Assembly (NCBI RefSeq): GCF_002733835.1
Contig: NZ_NVWY01000030.1
Location: 35,382-99,381, forward strand
Length of the DNA: 64,000 nucleotides
DNA from: Alcanivorax sp.
GTDB lineage: Bacteria; Pseudomonadota; Gammaproteobacteria; Pseudomonadales; Alcanivoracaceae
Direction of reading: 5' to 3'
Shown here: one piece after another, positions 8,357-18,431 of the stretch
Layout of the letters: the number at the start of each line of letters is the position of its first letter
Position numbering within the stretch: the first letter of the stretch is position 1
Notes under the pieces: model-generated
The model's input: only the letters and a program-made list of their open reading frames with translations
Told to the model about the DNA's origin: nothing
Database searches by the model: none
Translations under genes and position numbers: made by a program

Positions 8357-8947
8357 ATGACACCCTCAGAGGTTCCTTTCTCCCAGGCGGCCGAAAACAA
8401 CAAAGGCCCCATCCTTCAGGTTTTGCAACAACACTGTCAGGCCCCCGGCACCTTGCTGGAAATCGGCGCCGGCACCGGGCAACACGCCGCCTGGCTGTCC
8501 GCACAGCTGCCCCATCTGCAATGGCAACCCTCTGACATACCCGACAACCTGCCCGCTATTCACCATTGGTTGAGCCAAACACCAAACCCGGCCAAGCCGC
8601 CCCTGGCGCTGGATGTCACCGGCGAGTGGCCCACTGGACCATTTGATTATCTGTTCACCGCCAATACGTTCCACATCATGGCTCAATCGCTGGTCGCTCA
8701 CTGCATTGCTGAAGGCTGCCAACGACTCAGCACAACAGGATTATTCTTGGTCTACGGCCCCTTCAACTACGACGGGCAGTTCACCAGTGATTCAAACCGG
8801 CAGTTTGAAGACTGGCTAAAAGCTGCCGATCCACAGCGGGGCATCCGCGACAAGGAGTGGGTAGAAAAGGAATTTGCCCGCCACGGCCGACAATGCCTGG
8901 CCGACCATGCCATGCCCGCCAATAACCGGGTGCTGGTGTTTGGGTAA
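8357..8947 (+). CDS. DUF938 SAM-dependent methyltransferase-like protein
   Basis: A 196-residue protein with the complete DUF938 layout. It opens with PFSQAAENNKGPILQVL, then the SAM-binding motif LEIGAGTGQHA, then QPSDIP, then FTANTFHIM, and ends YGPFNYDGQFTSDSNRQFEDWL. The fold is a class I methyltransferase. The methyl acceptor is unknown in the family. The start has AGGAG just upstream. It follows the SDR gene at 77 bases on the same strand and could be co-transcribed. Confidence 0.85.
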   Translation: MTPSEVPFSQAAENNKGPILQVLQQHCQAPGTLLEIGAGTGQHAAWLSAQLPHLQWQPSDIPDNLPAIHHWLSQTPNPAKPPLALDVTGEWPTGPFDYLFTANTFHIMAQSLVAHCIAEGCQRLSTTGLFLVYGPFNYDGQFTSDSNRQFEDWLKAADPQRGIRDKEWVEKEFARHGRQCLADHAMPANNRVLVFG

Positions 8948-8959
8948 GAAACGACGGTT

Positions 8960-9223
8960 TCAGGCCCGAGCGCGGCGAACCCCGCGCATTCTCGGCTTCA
9001 GGTAAATCACACCGAATATCATGGTCATCAAGGCATCACGCCAGTGAAACAGGCCTTTGCCCCGCAACCACAGGGCAAAGCCCAGGCATTCCAGCGCATG
9101 CAGAATCGCCACCACCGAGCCGGCGATAATGAGCAGGCGGTCAAAGGGAGCGGGTAAATCCATGAAAATGGCTAACAGTACCCCCACCCAAAACACTACA
9201 ATAACGCCGCGAAGCAAGCCCAT
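8960..9223 (-). CDS. DUF1145 small membrane protein
   Basis: An 87-residue protein starting MGLLRGVIVVFWVGVLLAIF. It has two to three hydrophobic segments and a basic C-terminus (KPRMRGVRRARA). The sequence fits the DUF1145 family of small inner-membrane proteins. I use ATG 9223 because AGAGG sits 9 bases upstream; an ATG at 9232 directly abuts that sequence. It is convergent with the methyltransferase gene and divergent from rhlB. The function is unknown. Confidence 0.72.
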   Translation of the reverse strand: MGLLRGVIVVFWVGVLLAIFMDLPAPFDRLLIIAGSVVAILHALECLGFALWLRGKGLFHWRDALMTMIFGVIYLKPRMRGVRRARA

Positions 9224-9356
9224 AACAAACATCCTCTGACAGCGCTGGCTATTTTTTCTACACTGTGATGTTTGGAGACGCCTCCAAGGCCCTGCCAGAC
9301 AGGAACGCAAGGCGACTGCACTCACAAAATCTCTCGCATTCAGACTGAGCGAATAC

Positions 9357-10674
<1,318 letters not shown>

Positions 10675-10700
<26 letters not shown>

Positions 10701-10995
10701 CGGCAAGGCCCTGTTTGAACAGGGTGACACCCTGTTCATCGATATCCGTGATCCGGCCAGCTTTGCGGCCGGGCATTTGCGCGGCGCCGTGCATTTAAGT
10801 CAGGCCAACGTGGATCTGTTTCTGGCCAACACGGCCCCAGATCATTCGCTGGTGGTGTATTGCTACCACGGCAACAGCAGCCAAAACGCAGCAGACTGGC
10901 TGGGCGAGCAAGGTTTCAGCAACGTGGTTAGCCTGGATGGTGGCTACGATGTGTTCCGGCAACAATTTCCGGAATGCCTGGAAGAAATGGCTTAG
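10675..10995 (+). CDS. glpE: Thiosulfate sulfurtransferase GlpE (rhodanese)
   Basis: A 106-residue single-domain rhodanese. The active-site loop is YCYHGNSSQ, with the catalytic Cys as the persulfide carrier; [16 protein letters not shown] and [14 protein letters not shown] are typical of GlpE. It transfers sulfane sulfur from thiosulfate to cyanide, thioredoxin or other thiols in the cytosol. The start is ATG 10675, with AAGGA 6 bases upstream, inside the 3' end of rhlB. An inverted repeat pair with a hairpin follows the stop. Confidence 0.88.
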
Positions 10996-11020
10996 GGCCT
11001 GTTCATGGTTAAATCCGCTG

Positions 11021-11158
11021 GACGCAACGCGCCGCACGCTACACGCCAAGCCAGAAGACAAAGGGCGGAGATGGTTGACTATACTCTCCGCCCATCCCCC
11101 ACTTCAGCGTGACTCTCTATAACACTCAACGTGTTGCATGAAGCGTGTAACGTAACAC
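11021..11158. repeat. Inverted pair of CACGC/GTGTTGC-type repeats around a hairpin
   Basis: The left arm (11021-11048) consists of ACGCAACGC and CACGCTACACGCC units. The right arm (11127-11158) holds the inverse type, CGTGTTGCATGAAGCGTGTAAC. Between them is the hairpin at 11063-11093. The site separates the convergent glpE and OmpW-like genes. The same unit type is at 1717-1760. Confidence 0.6.
11063..11093. terminator. Hairpin between convergent glpE and OmpW-like genes
   Basis: GGGCGGAG (11063-11070) pairs with CTCCGCCC (11086-11093) over a 15-base loop. No long T run follows on either strand, so it may be a weak bidirectional terminator or a stabilising 3'-end structure. Confidence 0.5.
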
Positions 11159-11161
11159 TCC

Positions 11162-11845
11162 CTAAAAACGATAGCCCACGCCGACCATGTAGACCCAAGG
11201 GTCAATTTCCACATCGATTTTATCCACCCGAGCGTCATTCACATACAGCCGCGCTTCGGTATCAATATCGATATTCCAGACGCTGGCATTGAGCAGCCAG
11301 TTTTCATTGATGAGGAAATCCGCCCCCACTTCCCAAGCGAAGCCCATGGAATTGCTCAACTTCACATCCACATCGGCCCCGCCCACCAGTGGGCTGACTA
11401 CCGCATCATCGATGCTCTCATCAAAGAACAGGGTGTAGTTCACCCCTGCCCCGAGATACGCGCGCATAGGTCCCAGTTGGGGAGCATAAAACTGGGCCAG
11501 CAGCGTCGGTGGCAAATGGCTGGTTTCGCCAATCACAACCCCGTCGCCACCGGTATCCAGAACAATGTCATGGGTAAACGGCGTCGCCCCGACCAGTTCA
11601 ACACCAATGTTGTCTGTCACCATGTAAGCGAACGTCAGCCCCAGCTGGGTATCATCGTCCACATCGACCTCTAGCCCGCCAACCGCTGGCAATGCCGGAT
11701 CGAACGCATCACTGCTAACATCAGGGACAACCTTGATGCCCCCCATGCGTACAATGAAATCACCGGATTCATGTGCCATCGCAGGCCCGGCCAACAATAC
11801 TGATGACAACATCAGCACACTTTTTCCCTGTCCGCGCAGTTTCAT
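11162..11845 (-). CDS. OmpW family outer-membrane protein
   Basis: A 227-residue protein starting MKLRGQGKSVLMLSSVLLAG (ATG 11845, GAGGGGAAGAG upstream), with a signal peptide cut near AMAHES. After it comes FIVRMGGIKVVPD, an 8-stranded OmpW-type barrel with DTQLGLTFAYMVTDNIGVEL and LPPTLLAQFYAP, and a terminal aromatic F (VGVGYRF). OmpW proteins form a narrow hydrophobic channel for small lipophilic molecules across the outer membrane. In alkane degraders an uptake role is plausible, but that is inference. It is monocistronic and convergent with glpE. Confidence 0.88.
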   Translation of the reverse strand: MKLRGQGKSVLMLSSVLLAGPAMAHESGDFIVRMGGIKVVPDVSSDAFDPALPAVGGLEVDVDDDTQLGLTFAYMVTDNIGVELVGATPFTHDIVLDTGGDGVVIGETSHLPPTLLAQFYAPQLGPMRAYLGAGVNYTLFFDESIDDAVVSPLVGGADVDVKLSNSMGFAWEVGADFLINENWLLNASVWNIDIDTEARLYVNDARVDKIDVEIDPWVYMVGVGYRF

Positions 11846-12447
11846 ACTCTTCCCCTCTGTTAACAAAACCCGGAGTGAGTCCCCTCACAGGCCATCACGG
11901 CACCATTGAACGCCACACTCGGGTGCCAAGCATTGCGCTGCATCAATAAAGCATCAGGCTCCCGCCCAGCTGCCTGCCAAATGCTGTCGCAATACTTCAC
12001 GGGCCCGCCCCCCCCCGCCAGTGACTGCCAGACTGAATGGCCAGGCACATTGCCGGTCCCGCTCGATTCAGAATAGACGCCTCTCAAAGTGCAACCTTAT
12101 GCATACCGACAAAAACAGCATAAATTTTGACCAGCGGTACAAAGTGTCCCCACTCTTTCCTGATTTTCCCCTGGCAAATCCCTGACCTGCACGCCATCCA
12201 TATCTGAAGTGCTGACGTTTCCCGGGTAGCCGGTATATGGCATACAAAACCGCCCCGCCCCCACCCGTAACGTTTGCACTAGCGCCCCTGGCAACAGTCT
12301 TCCCGGTTACATACAGTGTCGTACGAATGCCGCAATATGGTTGTCAGAGCGGTGGGCTCCGCCGCGAAACAGGAACCTGCGTGATATACACCAGGCCCAG
12401 GATCATTCCCAATATCCAGAACCGAATAACAATGAGGTTGTATCACC
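11846..12447. other. 600-base intergenic region without a convincing gene
   Basis: Short frames occur on both strands but none has a start signal or a recognisable product. The stretch holds a run of nine Cs (12008-12016), a segment ACAAAGTGTCCCCACTC (12139-12155) close to one at 7203-7219, and a GAGG ahead of the next gene. It must contain the promoters of the divergent OmpW-like and unknown genes; I cannot place them. Confidence 0.5.
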
Positions 12448-13452
12448 ATGCCCTCCGACGCACTGATTAGCGCACTGCGCGATGCCCACAAGGCTCATCT
12501 GACCCAACAGCTGCAGGCCCCGGAACACTGGCAGGGCCTCATGGCCCAGGCGGGCGACCTGCTTACCGACATTCCGCTCGGCAACCTGGTAGACCAGGAC
12601 AGCCTTGTACAGGTCGTCGATCAGTGGCTGCAGGAAGCGCTCAGTGCCCGCGGATTGCAGGACGTCATACGCGACGTGAGTCTTGCCGTGTGGGAAGCCG
12701 CAGAACAGGATGACGCCACCATTGGTGAGCTACTTCGTGAAGAACACTTCGAGGCCATTCTTGAGCAGGTACTGAAACTGCAAAGCCTGCGGGAAAAAGC
12801 CATTCACGCGGCCATGAACCATCCACTGGTCAGCGAAATGGTCAGCGAAATGCTTTATACCGGCATCAAGAATTTCCTGCTGGAAGAAAATGCACTGGCG
12901 AAACTGCCCGGTGTTAGCAGCATGATGAAGATGGGCCGCAAAAGCATGGTCGGCAAAGCCATGGGCGGCATGGAGGAATCCATTCGCACCTACCTGCAGA
13001 AGAATATTCGCGTCACCCTGAAAACCGGTGAGCAATGGCTGAACAAGCAATTAACCAACGAGCGAATTCAACAACTGGCGCGTGATGGCTACCGCCGCGT
13101 TGCCCCGCTTAAACCCGCGAATTACATGAAGATGGTACCTGAAGGCGCCGTGGCGGAAGTGGTGGCGCAAAGCTGCGCGATCACCGATGAAAGTGCCCGC
13201 CTGGCCTACACACGCCGCCTGGTTAGCGTAGGTATCCATGCGGCCGTGACATCGCTGATGGATAAACCGCTGAAAACCGTCCTTGAGGGCATGCAGATCA
13301 GCGAAGAGCGGATCCGCGAGTTCGCCACGCCGGCCCTGGCACAGGGCGCCACTGTTCTGGTTGAACAAGGCGTACTGGAACCCTTCATCGAGTGGGTATT
13401 GGACGATTTCTATCAGTCCGAGGCGTGCAGGAACATAATTAATAATGAATAG
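12448..13452 (+). CDS. Conserved hypothetical protein, mostly helical
   Basis: A 334-residue protein I do not recognise. It looks soluble and helical: long amphipathic stretches rich in Glu, Gln, Leu and Ala (for example DEVLRQ-like patterns around residues 60-120), a Gly/Met/Lys-rich middle (MMKMGRKSMVGKAMGGMEES) and no signal peptide. GAGG precedes the ATG. Its last residues and stop codon (NIINNE, TAG) lie inside a repeat arm, so the natural C-terminus may have been changed by the repeat. It is convergent with the PIN-PhoH gene. No role can be assigned. Confidence 0.7.
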   Translation: MPSDALISALRDAHKAHLTQQLQAPEHWQGLMAQAGDLLTDIPLGNLVDQDSLVQVVDQWLQEALSARGLQDVIRDVSLAVWEAAEQDDATIGELLREEHFEAILEQVLKLQSLREKAIHAAMNHPLVSEMVSEMLYTGIKNFLLEENALAKLPGVSSMMKMGRKSMVGKAMGGMEESIRTYLQKNIRVTLKTGEQWLNKQLTNERIQQLARDGYRRVAPLKPANYMKMVPEGAVAEVVAQSCAITDESARLAYTRRLVSVGIHAAVTSLMDKPLKTVLEGMQISEERIREFATPALAQGATVLVEQGVLEPFIEWVLDDFYQSEACRNIINNE

Positions 13453-13474
13453 TTAACAATTAATAACTGACCCC

Positions 13475-13494
13475 AACCAGGTCATCTGGTTTTA
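13475..13494 (+). terminator. Rho-independent terminator, plus strand
   Basis: AACCAG (13475-13480) pairs with CTGGTT (13486-13491) over a 5-base loop, followed by more Ts. It serves the gene ending at 13452. Confidence 0.6.
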
Positions 13495-13498
13495 AAAA

Positions 13499-13531
13499 AA
13501 GAGGCCGCACCCAAACAGGGCGCGGCCTCTT
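13499..13531 (-). terminator. Strong terminator for the PIN-PhoH gene
   Basis: AAGAGGCCGC (13499-13508) pairs with GCGGCCTCTT (13522-13531). On the minus strand the 10-bp stem is followed by a T run (A7 at 13494-13500 on the plus strand). Confidence 0.8.
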
Positions 13532-13594
13532 ACATTTCAGGCTAAAGCTGAAGTGGCTCGCGAAGTTATTAACTGTTAACTATTCATTATTAAT

Positions 13595-15061
13595 TCAGAG
13601 GAACGACTCCGCATACTCCGCCAACTTGGACCTGGGCACCCCGTTCAGCTGCACCGAGCCACCATGCTCGAACCGTTTGAATCGTTCGGTCATGTAGGTC
13701 AACCCGGAACTGGTTGGCGACAGGTAGGGCGTATCGATTTGCGCCAGGTTGCCCAGGCATACCACCTTGGAACCTTCCCCGGCCCGGGTAATGATCGCCT
13801 TCATCTGGTGAGGTGTCAGGTTCTGGCTTTCATCGATCAGGATCAGGGATTTCTGGAAACTACGCCCACGGATGTAGTTCATGGCTTTGAACTGAATGTT
13901 GGCCCGCTCTTTCACATATTGAATGCTCCCGGACGGGTTTTCATCGTTCAGGTGCAGTGCCTCAATGTTGTCATTGATCGCCCCCAGCCACGGGTCCATT
14001 TTTTCCTCTTCCGTGCCGGGCAGAAAACCATGATCCTCTGCCAATGGTGGTGTGGAGCGGGTGGCAATAATCTTGTTGAAGCTTTTTTGCTCCACAGTCA
14101 TTTCAATGGCCGCCGCCAGGGCCAGAATGGTTTTCCCTGACCCGGCCGCCCCGGTCAGGGTGACGATGTGCACATCCGGGTCCAACAACATCTGCAGGGC
14201 AAGGGCCTGCTGAATGTTCATCGGTTTCAGGCCCCAGGCCTCTTGCTCCATCAGGCTATCCGCCTTGTAATGGCGGAGTGTCACCACACCGTTATCCACC
14301 GTCATCACCCGGCCAACAAAGCCTTGTTCATCGATGATGTACTGATTGGGGTAGACCTCTTCACCCAGAATTTCACTGACCAACAGCCCGTGTGACAGAT
14401 GATGCAGGGTGTCCACGCCCACCTGCTCGGTTTCCACCTGGGTGACCTGATCCCAGAACGAGCCAGGCACTTCAAAATAGCCCCGGGTCAGCTGCTTGAT
14501 GTCCGACACCAGTTGGTCGTTGTGATAATCCTCCGACTCGATACCACAGGCCCGCGCCTTGAGGCGCATGTTGATATCCTTGGTTACCAGAATATAGCGG
14601 CGATCCGGAAACTGGCTCTTCATGGCAACCACATCATTGATAATGCGGTTGTCATTCAGGTCATTGGGCAGCGGCGCAGCGTCTTTGTTCTGCTCTGCCA
14701 TCAGGACTGTCAGCGTGCCCTGGGGCGCGTTGTCGCCACCGCGGGGAATCGGGATCCCTTCTTCCACCTGCTGCGGAGTCGCACTGCCCAACACCTTGTC
14801 GATCTGCCGAATCGCGGCTCGGCAATCCGCCGCCGTATGCGATTTCCCGCTCTTGAGCTTGTCCAGTTCTTCCAGCACCGTCATCGGGATCACTACCCGG
14901 TGTTCCTCGAAATTGAGCAACGAATTGGGATCGTGGATCAACACATTGGTATCAATAACGTAGGTTTTTTTCTGGTCTTCTTCGAGGGTTGAGCTGTCGT
15001 TCTGGCTGGCGCTTGCGTGGTTAATGGAAAGGGTGTGGAGTCTGGCCGCGCGCTCTTCCAT
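13595..15061 (-). CDS. PIN-domain/PhoH ATPase fusion (PhoH2)
   Basis: A 488-residue protein of PhoH2 type. An N-terminal PIN ribonuclease domain has YVIDTNVLIHDP (first acidic residue Asp37), LEELDKLK and later VTKDINMRLKA. A C-terminal PhoH P-loop ATPase domain has GAAGSGKT (304-311) and LIDESQNLTPHQMK (Walker B). PhoH2 proteins couple RNA unwinding to RNA cleavage in the cytosol. GGGGAT lies upstream of the ATG. This is distinct from the single-domain YbeZ at 32445. It is single and terminates into the 32-base repeat. Confidence 0.9.
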   Translation of the reverse strand: MEERAARLHTLSINHASASQNDSSTLEEDQKKTYVIDTNVLIHDPNSLLNFEEHRVVIPMTVLEELDKLKSGKSHTAADCRAAIRQIDKVLGSATPQQVEEGIPIPRGGDNAPQGTLTVLMAEQNKDAAPLPNDLNDNRIINDVVAMKSQFPDRRYILVTKDINMRLKARACGIESEDYHNDQLVSDIKQLTRGYFEVPGSFWDQVTQVETEQVGVDTLHHLSHGLLVSEILGEEVYPNQYIIDEQGFVGRVMTVDNGVVTLRHYKADSLMEQEAWGLKPMNIQQALALQMLLDPDVHIVTLTGAAGSGKTILALAAAIEMTVEQKSFNKIIATRSTPPLAEDHGFLPGTEEEKMDPWLGAINDNIEALHLNDENPSGSIQYVKERANIQFKAMNYIRGRSFQKSLILIDESQNLTPHQMKAIITRAGEGSKVVCLGNLAQIDTPYLSPTSSGLTYMTERFKRFEHGGSVQLNGVPRSKLAEYAESFL

Positions 15062-15451
15062 GCGTATCCCCTGTGCAGGTTATTACGGTACGGTTGATTC
15101 GTTTTGGCGGCTGTAGCTTGGACGTCAGATCTGGACTGCGAGAGTGACGCCTGCGCCTTGCCGCCACGGTTTAAGCCCTTTGGCGGTTCAGTTGCATTAA
15201 GCTGTTTCAGCTTTTGATCGCGATCACTCCCACAAAGGCGGGATTGGAATTACCATAACCCAGCTTTTCACAAACGATCAATAGTCCATTGCGCAATCTT
15301 TTTGTCTCCTTGCGTTCATCGTGGGTAACGCTGTCGTGGGTGTTGCCGGCCAGACCTTCGTTTCAGCCGGATATTTTCTGTGATAAAAGCGGGCTGACCC
15401 GGATACAATTGAAACCTGAATCAACGCCGGCCAACGCAAAAAGGAGACTCC
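15062..15451. other. Divergent intergenic region
   Basis: These 390 bases separate the divergent PIN-PhoH gene and the membrane methyltransferase gene. I see no gene. GATACAAT around 15400 may be a -10 for the rightward gene, and AAGGAG sits just before its ATG. No operator or RNA motif is recognisable. Confidence 0.45.
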
Positions 15452-15913
15452 ATGTCGCTTGAACATCCCCAGGTCATGATGCCGCCACCCGCCCTGTTCC
15501 TGGGTGGACTGCTGATGGGGTATGGGCTGGACCGTGCGCTGTCCCTTCCGGCGGTACACTTCCCGGGCCAGCAGTGGGTCACACTGGTGCTTGTGCTTGT
15601 GGGTATCGGGCTTGCCGCCAGCGCAGTGATTCAGCTGCGCCGGGCCAGCACCACACTGATGCCCCACCGGGCAGCCAACACTCTGCTCACCGGCGGCGTG
15701 TTTTCGCTCAGCCGCAACCCGATCTACCTGGGCTTTGCCTGCCTGCACCTGGCCATGGCCCTGGCTCAGCACAGTACCGGCATGCTGGTGATGTGGGTGC
15801 CTGTCATCTGGGTTATCCAGCAACATGTGATTGCGGCGGAAGAAACGTTTCATGCCCAGCAGTTCGGTGAGCAATGGCAGGCATATCGGAAAAAAGTTCG
15901 GCGCTGGCTGTAA
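15452..15913 (+). CDS. Isoprenylcysteine carboxyl methyltransferase-like membrane protein
   Basis: A 153-residue membrane protein with four to five hydrophobic segments. The C-terminal part has the ICMT/PEMT signature: TLMPHRAANTLLTGGVFSLSRNPIYLGF, then E..F...FGEQWQAYRKKVRRWL. Proteins of this fold use SAM at the membrane to methylate lipids or small hydrophobic acceptors; the bacterial substrate is unknown. AAAAAGGAG precedes the ATG. The 3' end overlaps the convergent YiiX-like gene by about 100 bases. Confidence 0.85.
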   Translation: MSLEHPQVMMPPPALFLGGLLMGYGLDRALSLPAVHFPGQQWVTLVLVLVGIGLAASAVIQLRRASTTLMPHRAANTLLTGGVFSLSRNPIYLGFACLHLAMALAQHSTGMLVMWVPVIWVIQQHVIAAEETFHAQQFGEQWQAYRKKVRRWL

Positions 15914-16553
15914 AGTTACCGCCATCCTCATGGCTCAGTTCGTCCAAGGGCAGTGCCGACTTTAACCACTCCACAGGCCCCAGCTTGCCATGCTGAAGGC
16001 GCATATGCCGCGAACCAAAATGACCAGGCACCAGGGTGCTTGGCCGTATATCCAGCGGTAGCCAGCCAAGGCGGCGATAGAGTTCAGCCACCAGCTCGGA
16101 ACAAAACCAGCCTCTCTGGTCCGGCCGACGGGTAAACCCGGTGAGCACGTCCAGCGCATTACAAAGCACATAATTTTTGTAGGGCCGATGCAGAAGTCGA
16201 CGCGCCATGCGCGCCACCATCCGGCGCTGACGCTCGGAGAGGTCCGGGCCGTGCCGGCGACGCACTGCTACGGCCCCCGGGTAATCCCGGATTTTTCTGT
16301 CCAATGGAACAAGCGCAACACCGGCAACCGGGTGCCCCAGGGTCACATCCGGAGACTCACTAAGCGTAGTGGACTCCAGCACCAGCGGTTCCGGCTGGCC
16401 GGGCAGGTGGAGCACCATGCCAATGTGACTCCAGGGGCTGCGGGTAAACACCCGGATTACATCACTGGTAAAACCCCGACCGGAGAACAGCAGCAGGTCA
16501 CCGGTGCGCAAGGTATCAACAGAATCGTGAGGCTGAATGTCTGGCTTGGCCAC
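15813..16553 (-). CDS. YiiX/YebB-like permuted NlpC/P60 hydrolase
   Basis: A 246-residue protein starting at GTG 16553 with AGGG 6 bases upstream. LRTGDLLLFSGRGFTSDVIRVFTRSPWSHIGMVL carries the putative catalytic His (SHIG), and WFCSELVAELY the Cys, as in the YiiX-like circularly permuted papain-fold family (PF05708). Members are thought to hydrolyse amide or ester bonds in lipids or peptides. There is no clear signal peptide. The last ~100 bases overlap the 3' end of the convergent gene, so the real C-terminus may be less conserved. Confidence 0.78.
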   Translation of the reverse strand: MAKPDIQPHDSVDTLRTGDLLLFSGRGFTSDVIRVFTRSPWSHIGMVLHLPGQPEPLVLESTTLSESPDVTLGHPVAGVALVPLDRKIRDYPGAVAVRRRHGPDLSERQRRMVARMARRLLHRPYKNYVLCNALDVLTGFTRRPDQRGWFCSELVAELYRRLGWLPLDIRPSTLVPGHFGSRHMRLQHGKLGPVEWLKSALPLDELSHEDGGNFTASAELFSDMPAIAHRTAGHETFLPPQSHVAG

Positions 16554-16718
16554 AGTCGCCCTTCCGTTGTGATGACATCCGGGCGAAGCATTCCGCCCGC
16601 CAGGTGATGAAACATCCTGTCCTTCACGCTAGAAACCCGCCATGACAGTCTGCTGACAGCACGATCACACTTTGGTGAAAGGAAAAAGAGAGCCCAGGCT
16701 TCCGTCTTGTGGCTTCTG

Positions 16719-16736
16719 TCGTCACATTTCTGTTAC
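16719..16736 (+). promoter_or_regulatory. Possible Pho box upstream of the M14 peptidase
   Basis: TCGTCAC-ATTT-CTGTTAC resembles the PhoB consensus of two CTGTCAT heptamers 4 AT-rich bases apart (about 9 of 14 heptamer positions). It lies 44 bases upstream of the start codon. A weak call. Confidence 0.25.
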
Positions 16737-16779
16737 CCAGTGCCGTTAAGGTAAGCGTCACTGTGGATGAAAGTGACCT

Positions 16780-17826
16780 ATGGAAGAAAAGCTCTACCTG
16801 CTGCAACGCCACCTGCCGGAACTGCTGGAACTGGATGCATTAATCCGTCACGGGGAACGGCATTTGCGTGTCACCACCGTGCACCAGGTACCCATGGGGG
16901 AATTGACCCTGCCCGTTCATGTCATCGAGCTGGGAAGCCGGTCCCCCAACGCACCGGTGGTGGGTTTCTTCGGCGGAGTCCACGGCGTGGAACGGATTGG
17001 CAGCCAGGTACTGATGTCCTGGCTGCACAGCCTGATACATCGACTGCAATGGGATGACCAGCTTCACCGGCGTCTGGAAAAAGTCCGCCTGGTGTTCATG
17101 CCCATGATCAACCCTGGCGGAATCTGGCGCCGCACCCGCAGTAACCCCAATGGCGTGGACCTGATGCGCAACGCTCCGGTGGACGCCATGGGCAAAGTCC
17201 CTTTTCTGGTAGGCGGTCATCGCATCAGCAGGCATTTACCCTGGTATCGGGGAAAAAGCGGCGAGCCCATGGAGCCCGAGGCCCAGGCGGTGATCCGCAC
17301 CGTGCGAGAGAAGCTGTTTTGCTCACCGTTCTCCATGAGCCTGGATTGCCACAGCGGCTTTGGCCGCCGTGACCGGGTCTGGTGCTGCTACGCTCGAAGC
17401 CACCGGCCCATTCCACATATCGCCGAGGTATACCGGCTTAAACAGGTATTCGAGCAAACCTACCCGAATCACCATCCCTATCTGATCGAACCCCAGTCGA
17501 TTAACTACACTACCCACGGGGATCTCTGGGATTACCTGTACGACGACGCCCAGGAGCAACAGCCGGATCACACCTTTCTGCCCTTCACCCTGGAAATGGG
17601 GTCCTGGCTCTGGGTGCGCAAGAACCCGCGCCAGATGCTGGATTTCTTCGGTTACTTCAACCCGATGATCAGCCACCGCCACCACCGGGTGCTGCGTCAG
17701 CATTTGCCCTTCTTCGAGTTCCTCACCGCCATGGCCAGCAACGCCGGCAACTGGCTGCCCTCTACCACTGAGCGTAACCACCTCACCCAACAAGCAATCC
17801 AGCACTGGTTTCTGGACAATCACTGA
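16780..17826 (+). CDS. M14-family zinc carboxypeptidase-like protein
   Basis: A 348-residue protein with the M14 metal and catalytic residues in order: HGVE (HxxE zinc ligands, about residue 69), MPMINPGG, RTRSNPNGVDLMRN (substrate Arg/Asn), SLDCHSGFG (third zinc ligand His), and FTLEMGSW (general-base Glu). There is no signal peptide. Cytosolic M14 relatives trim peptidoglycan peptides (MpaA) or deacylate amino acids; the specificity is unknown here. A possible Pho box is upstream. The gene is divergent from the YiiX-like gene. Confidence 0.85.
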   Translation: MEEKLYLLQRHLPELLELDALIRHGERHLRVTTVHQVPMGELTLPVHVIELGSRSPNAPVVGFFGGVHGVERIGSQVLMSWLHSLIHRLQWDDQLHRRLEKVRLVFMPMINPGGIWRRTRSNPNGVDLMRNAPVDAMGKVPFLVGGHRISRHLPWYRGKSGEPMEPEAQAVIRTVREKLFCSPFSMSLDCHSGFGRRDRVWCCYARSHRPIPHIAEVYRLKQVFEQTYPNHHPYLIEPQSINYTTHGDLWDYLYDDAQEQQPDHTFLPFTLEMGSWLWVRKNPRQMLDFFGYFNPMISHRHHRVLRQHLPFFEFLTAMASNAGNWLPSTTERNHLTQQAIQHWFLDNH

Positions 17827-17930
17827 GTTAACCGGGAACTGGCCCTGCAATTGCATTACTGGTGCACAAGGTTGGGTCACAACGCCCTCTGCCTTACACT
17901 TGCCCAAACTCGACTTTCAGGAAACCCGGT

Positions 17931-18413
17931 ATGAAACCTCTGCTTGTTCCGGCTCTCGCCCTGCTATTCAGCGGCTGTCATCACTTCAGCAGCTACCAGC
18001 AACCCTACGGCGATGACACCGCCAAGATCACCTTTACCAGCAACGATACAGCCGCCCAGCCCGTGATCTGCGTCCCCGGCGAGGGCTTCCAGTCCACCGA
18101 TTACTCGATTGCCCAACGGCCAATTGGCGGCGACAGCATGAATGAGCTGATGGAAGCCATGAAAAAAAGCCCGGAAGTCACGACCGCCCTGCAGGCATCC
18201 CCGCAAGCCCGGATTGGCATTATCTACAACCAGAAAAGCACCAATAGCATCAAGCGGAATCGCTGCAAGGTAGCCCTTCAATTTGAAGCGCTTGCGGGCG
18301 AGCACTACCAGGCAAAATTTAACTACACCCAGACGCAATGTGGCCTGTCATTGACCGATAGCAACGGCCACTCAGCTGACGCCGTGCAAATCGACTGGAA
18401 ATGCCCGCAATAA
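17931..18413 (+). CDS. Hypothetical lipoprotein
   Basis: A 160-residue protein starting MKPLLVPALALLFSGCHHFS, with a lipobox (LFSG|C). ATG 17931 is chosen over an upstream in-frame start at 17862 because the lipobox sits correctly. The mature part has two pairs of Cys (VICVPG, RNRCKV, TQCGLS, DWKCPQ) and no domain I recognise. It is probably anchored to a membrane facing the periplasm. It follows the M14 gene by about 100 bases. The role is unknown. Confidence 0.72.
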   Translation: MKPLLVPALALLFSGCHHFSSYQQPYGDDTAKITFTSNDTAAQPVICVPGEGFQSTDYSIAQRPIGGDSMNELMEAMKKSPEVTTALQASPQARIGIIYNQKSTNSIKRNRCKVALQFEALAGEHYQAKFNYTQTQCGLSLTDSNGHSADAVQIDWKCPQ

Positions 18414-18431
18414 AATTCCTTTTTGGTGCAC

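Larger units (their letters stand above)
13437..13595. repeat. 32-base inverted repeat (31/32) flanking two terminators
   Basis: The left arm (13437-13468) begins AATTAATAATGAATAGTTAA and ends in TTAATAACT. The right arm (13564-13595) is its reverse complement with one mismatch in 32. The spacer carries two terminator hairpins. The left arm contains the stop of the unknown gene; the right arm abuts the stop of the PIN-PhoH gene. It is AT-rich, unlike the GC-rich flanks. Confidence 0.85.

Noticed and set aside
12097..12294. 65-residue frame on the minus strand as a gene
   Set aside because: No start signal, no hydrophobic or conserved pattern, and it lies in a stretch with a C run and other random short frames.
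16719..16736. Firm call of PhoB control of the M14 peptidase
   Set aside because: Only about 9 of 14 heptamer positions match; kept as a low-confidence site only.
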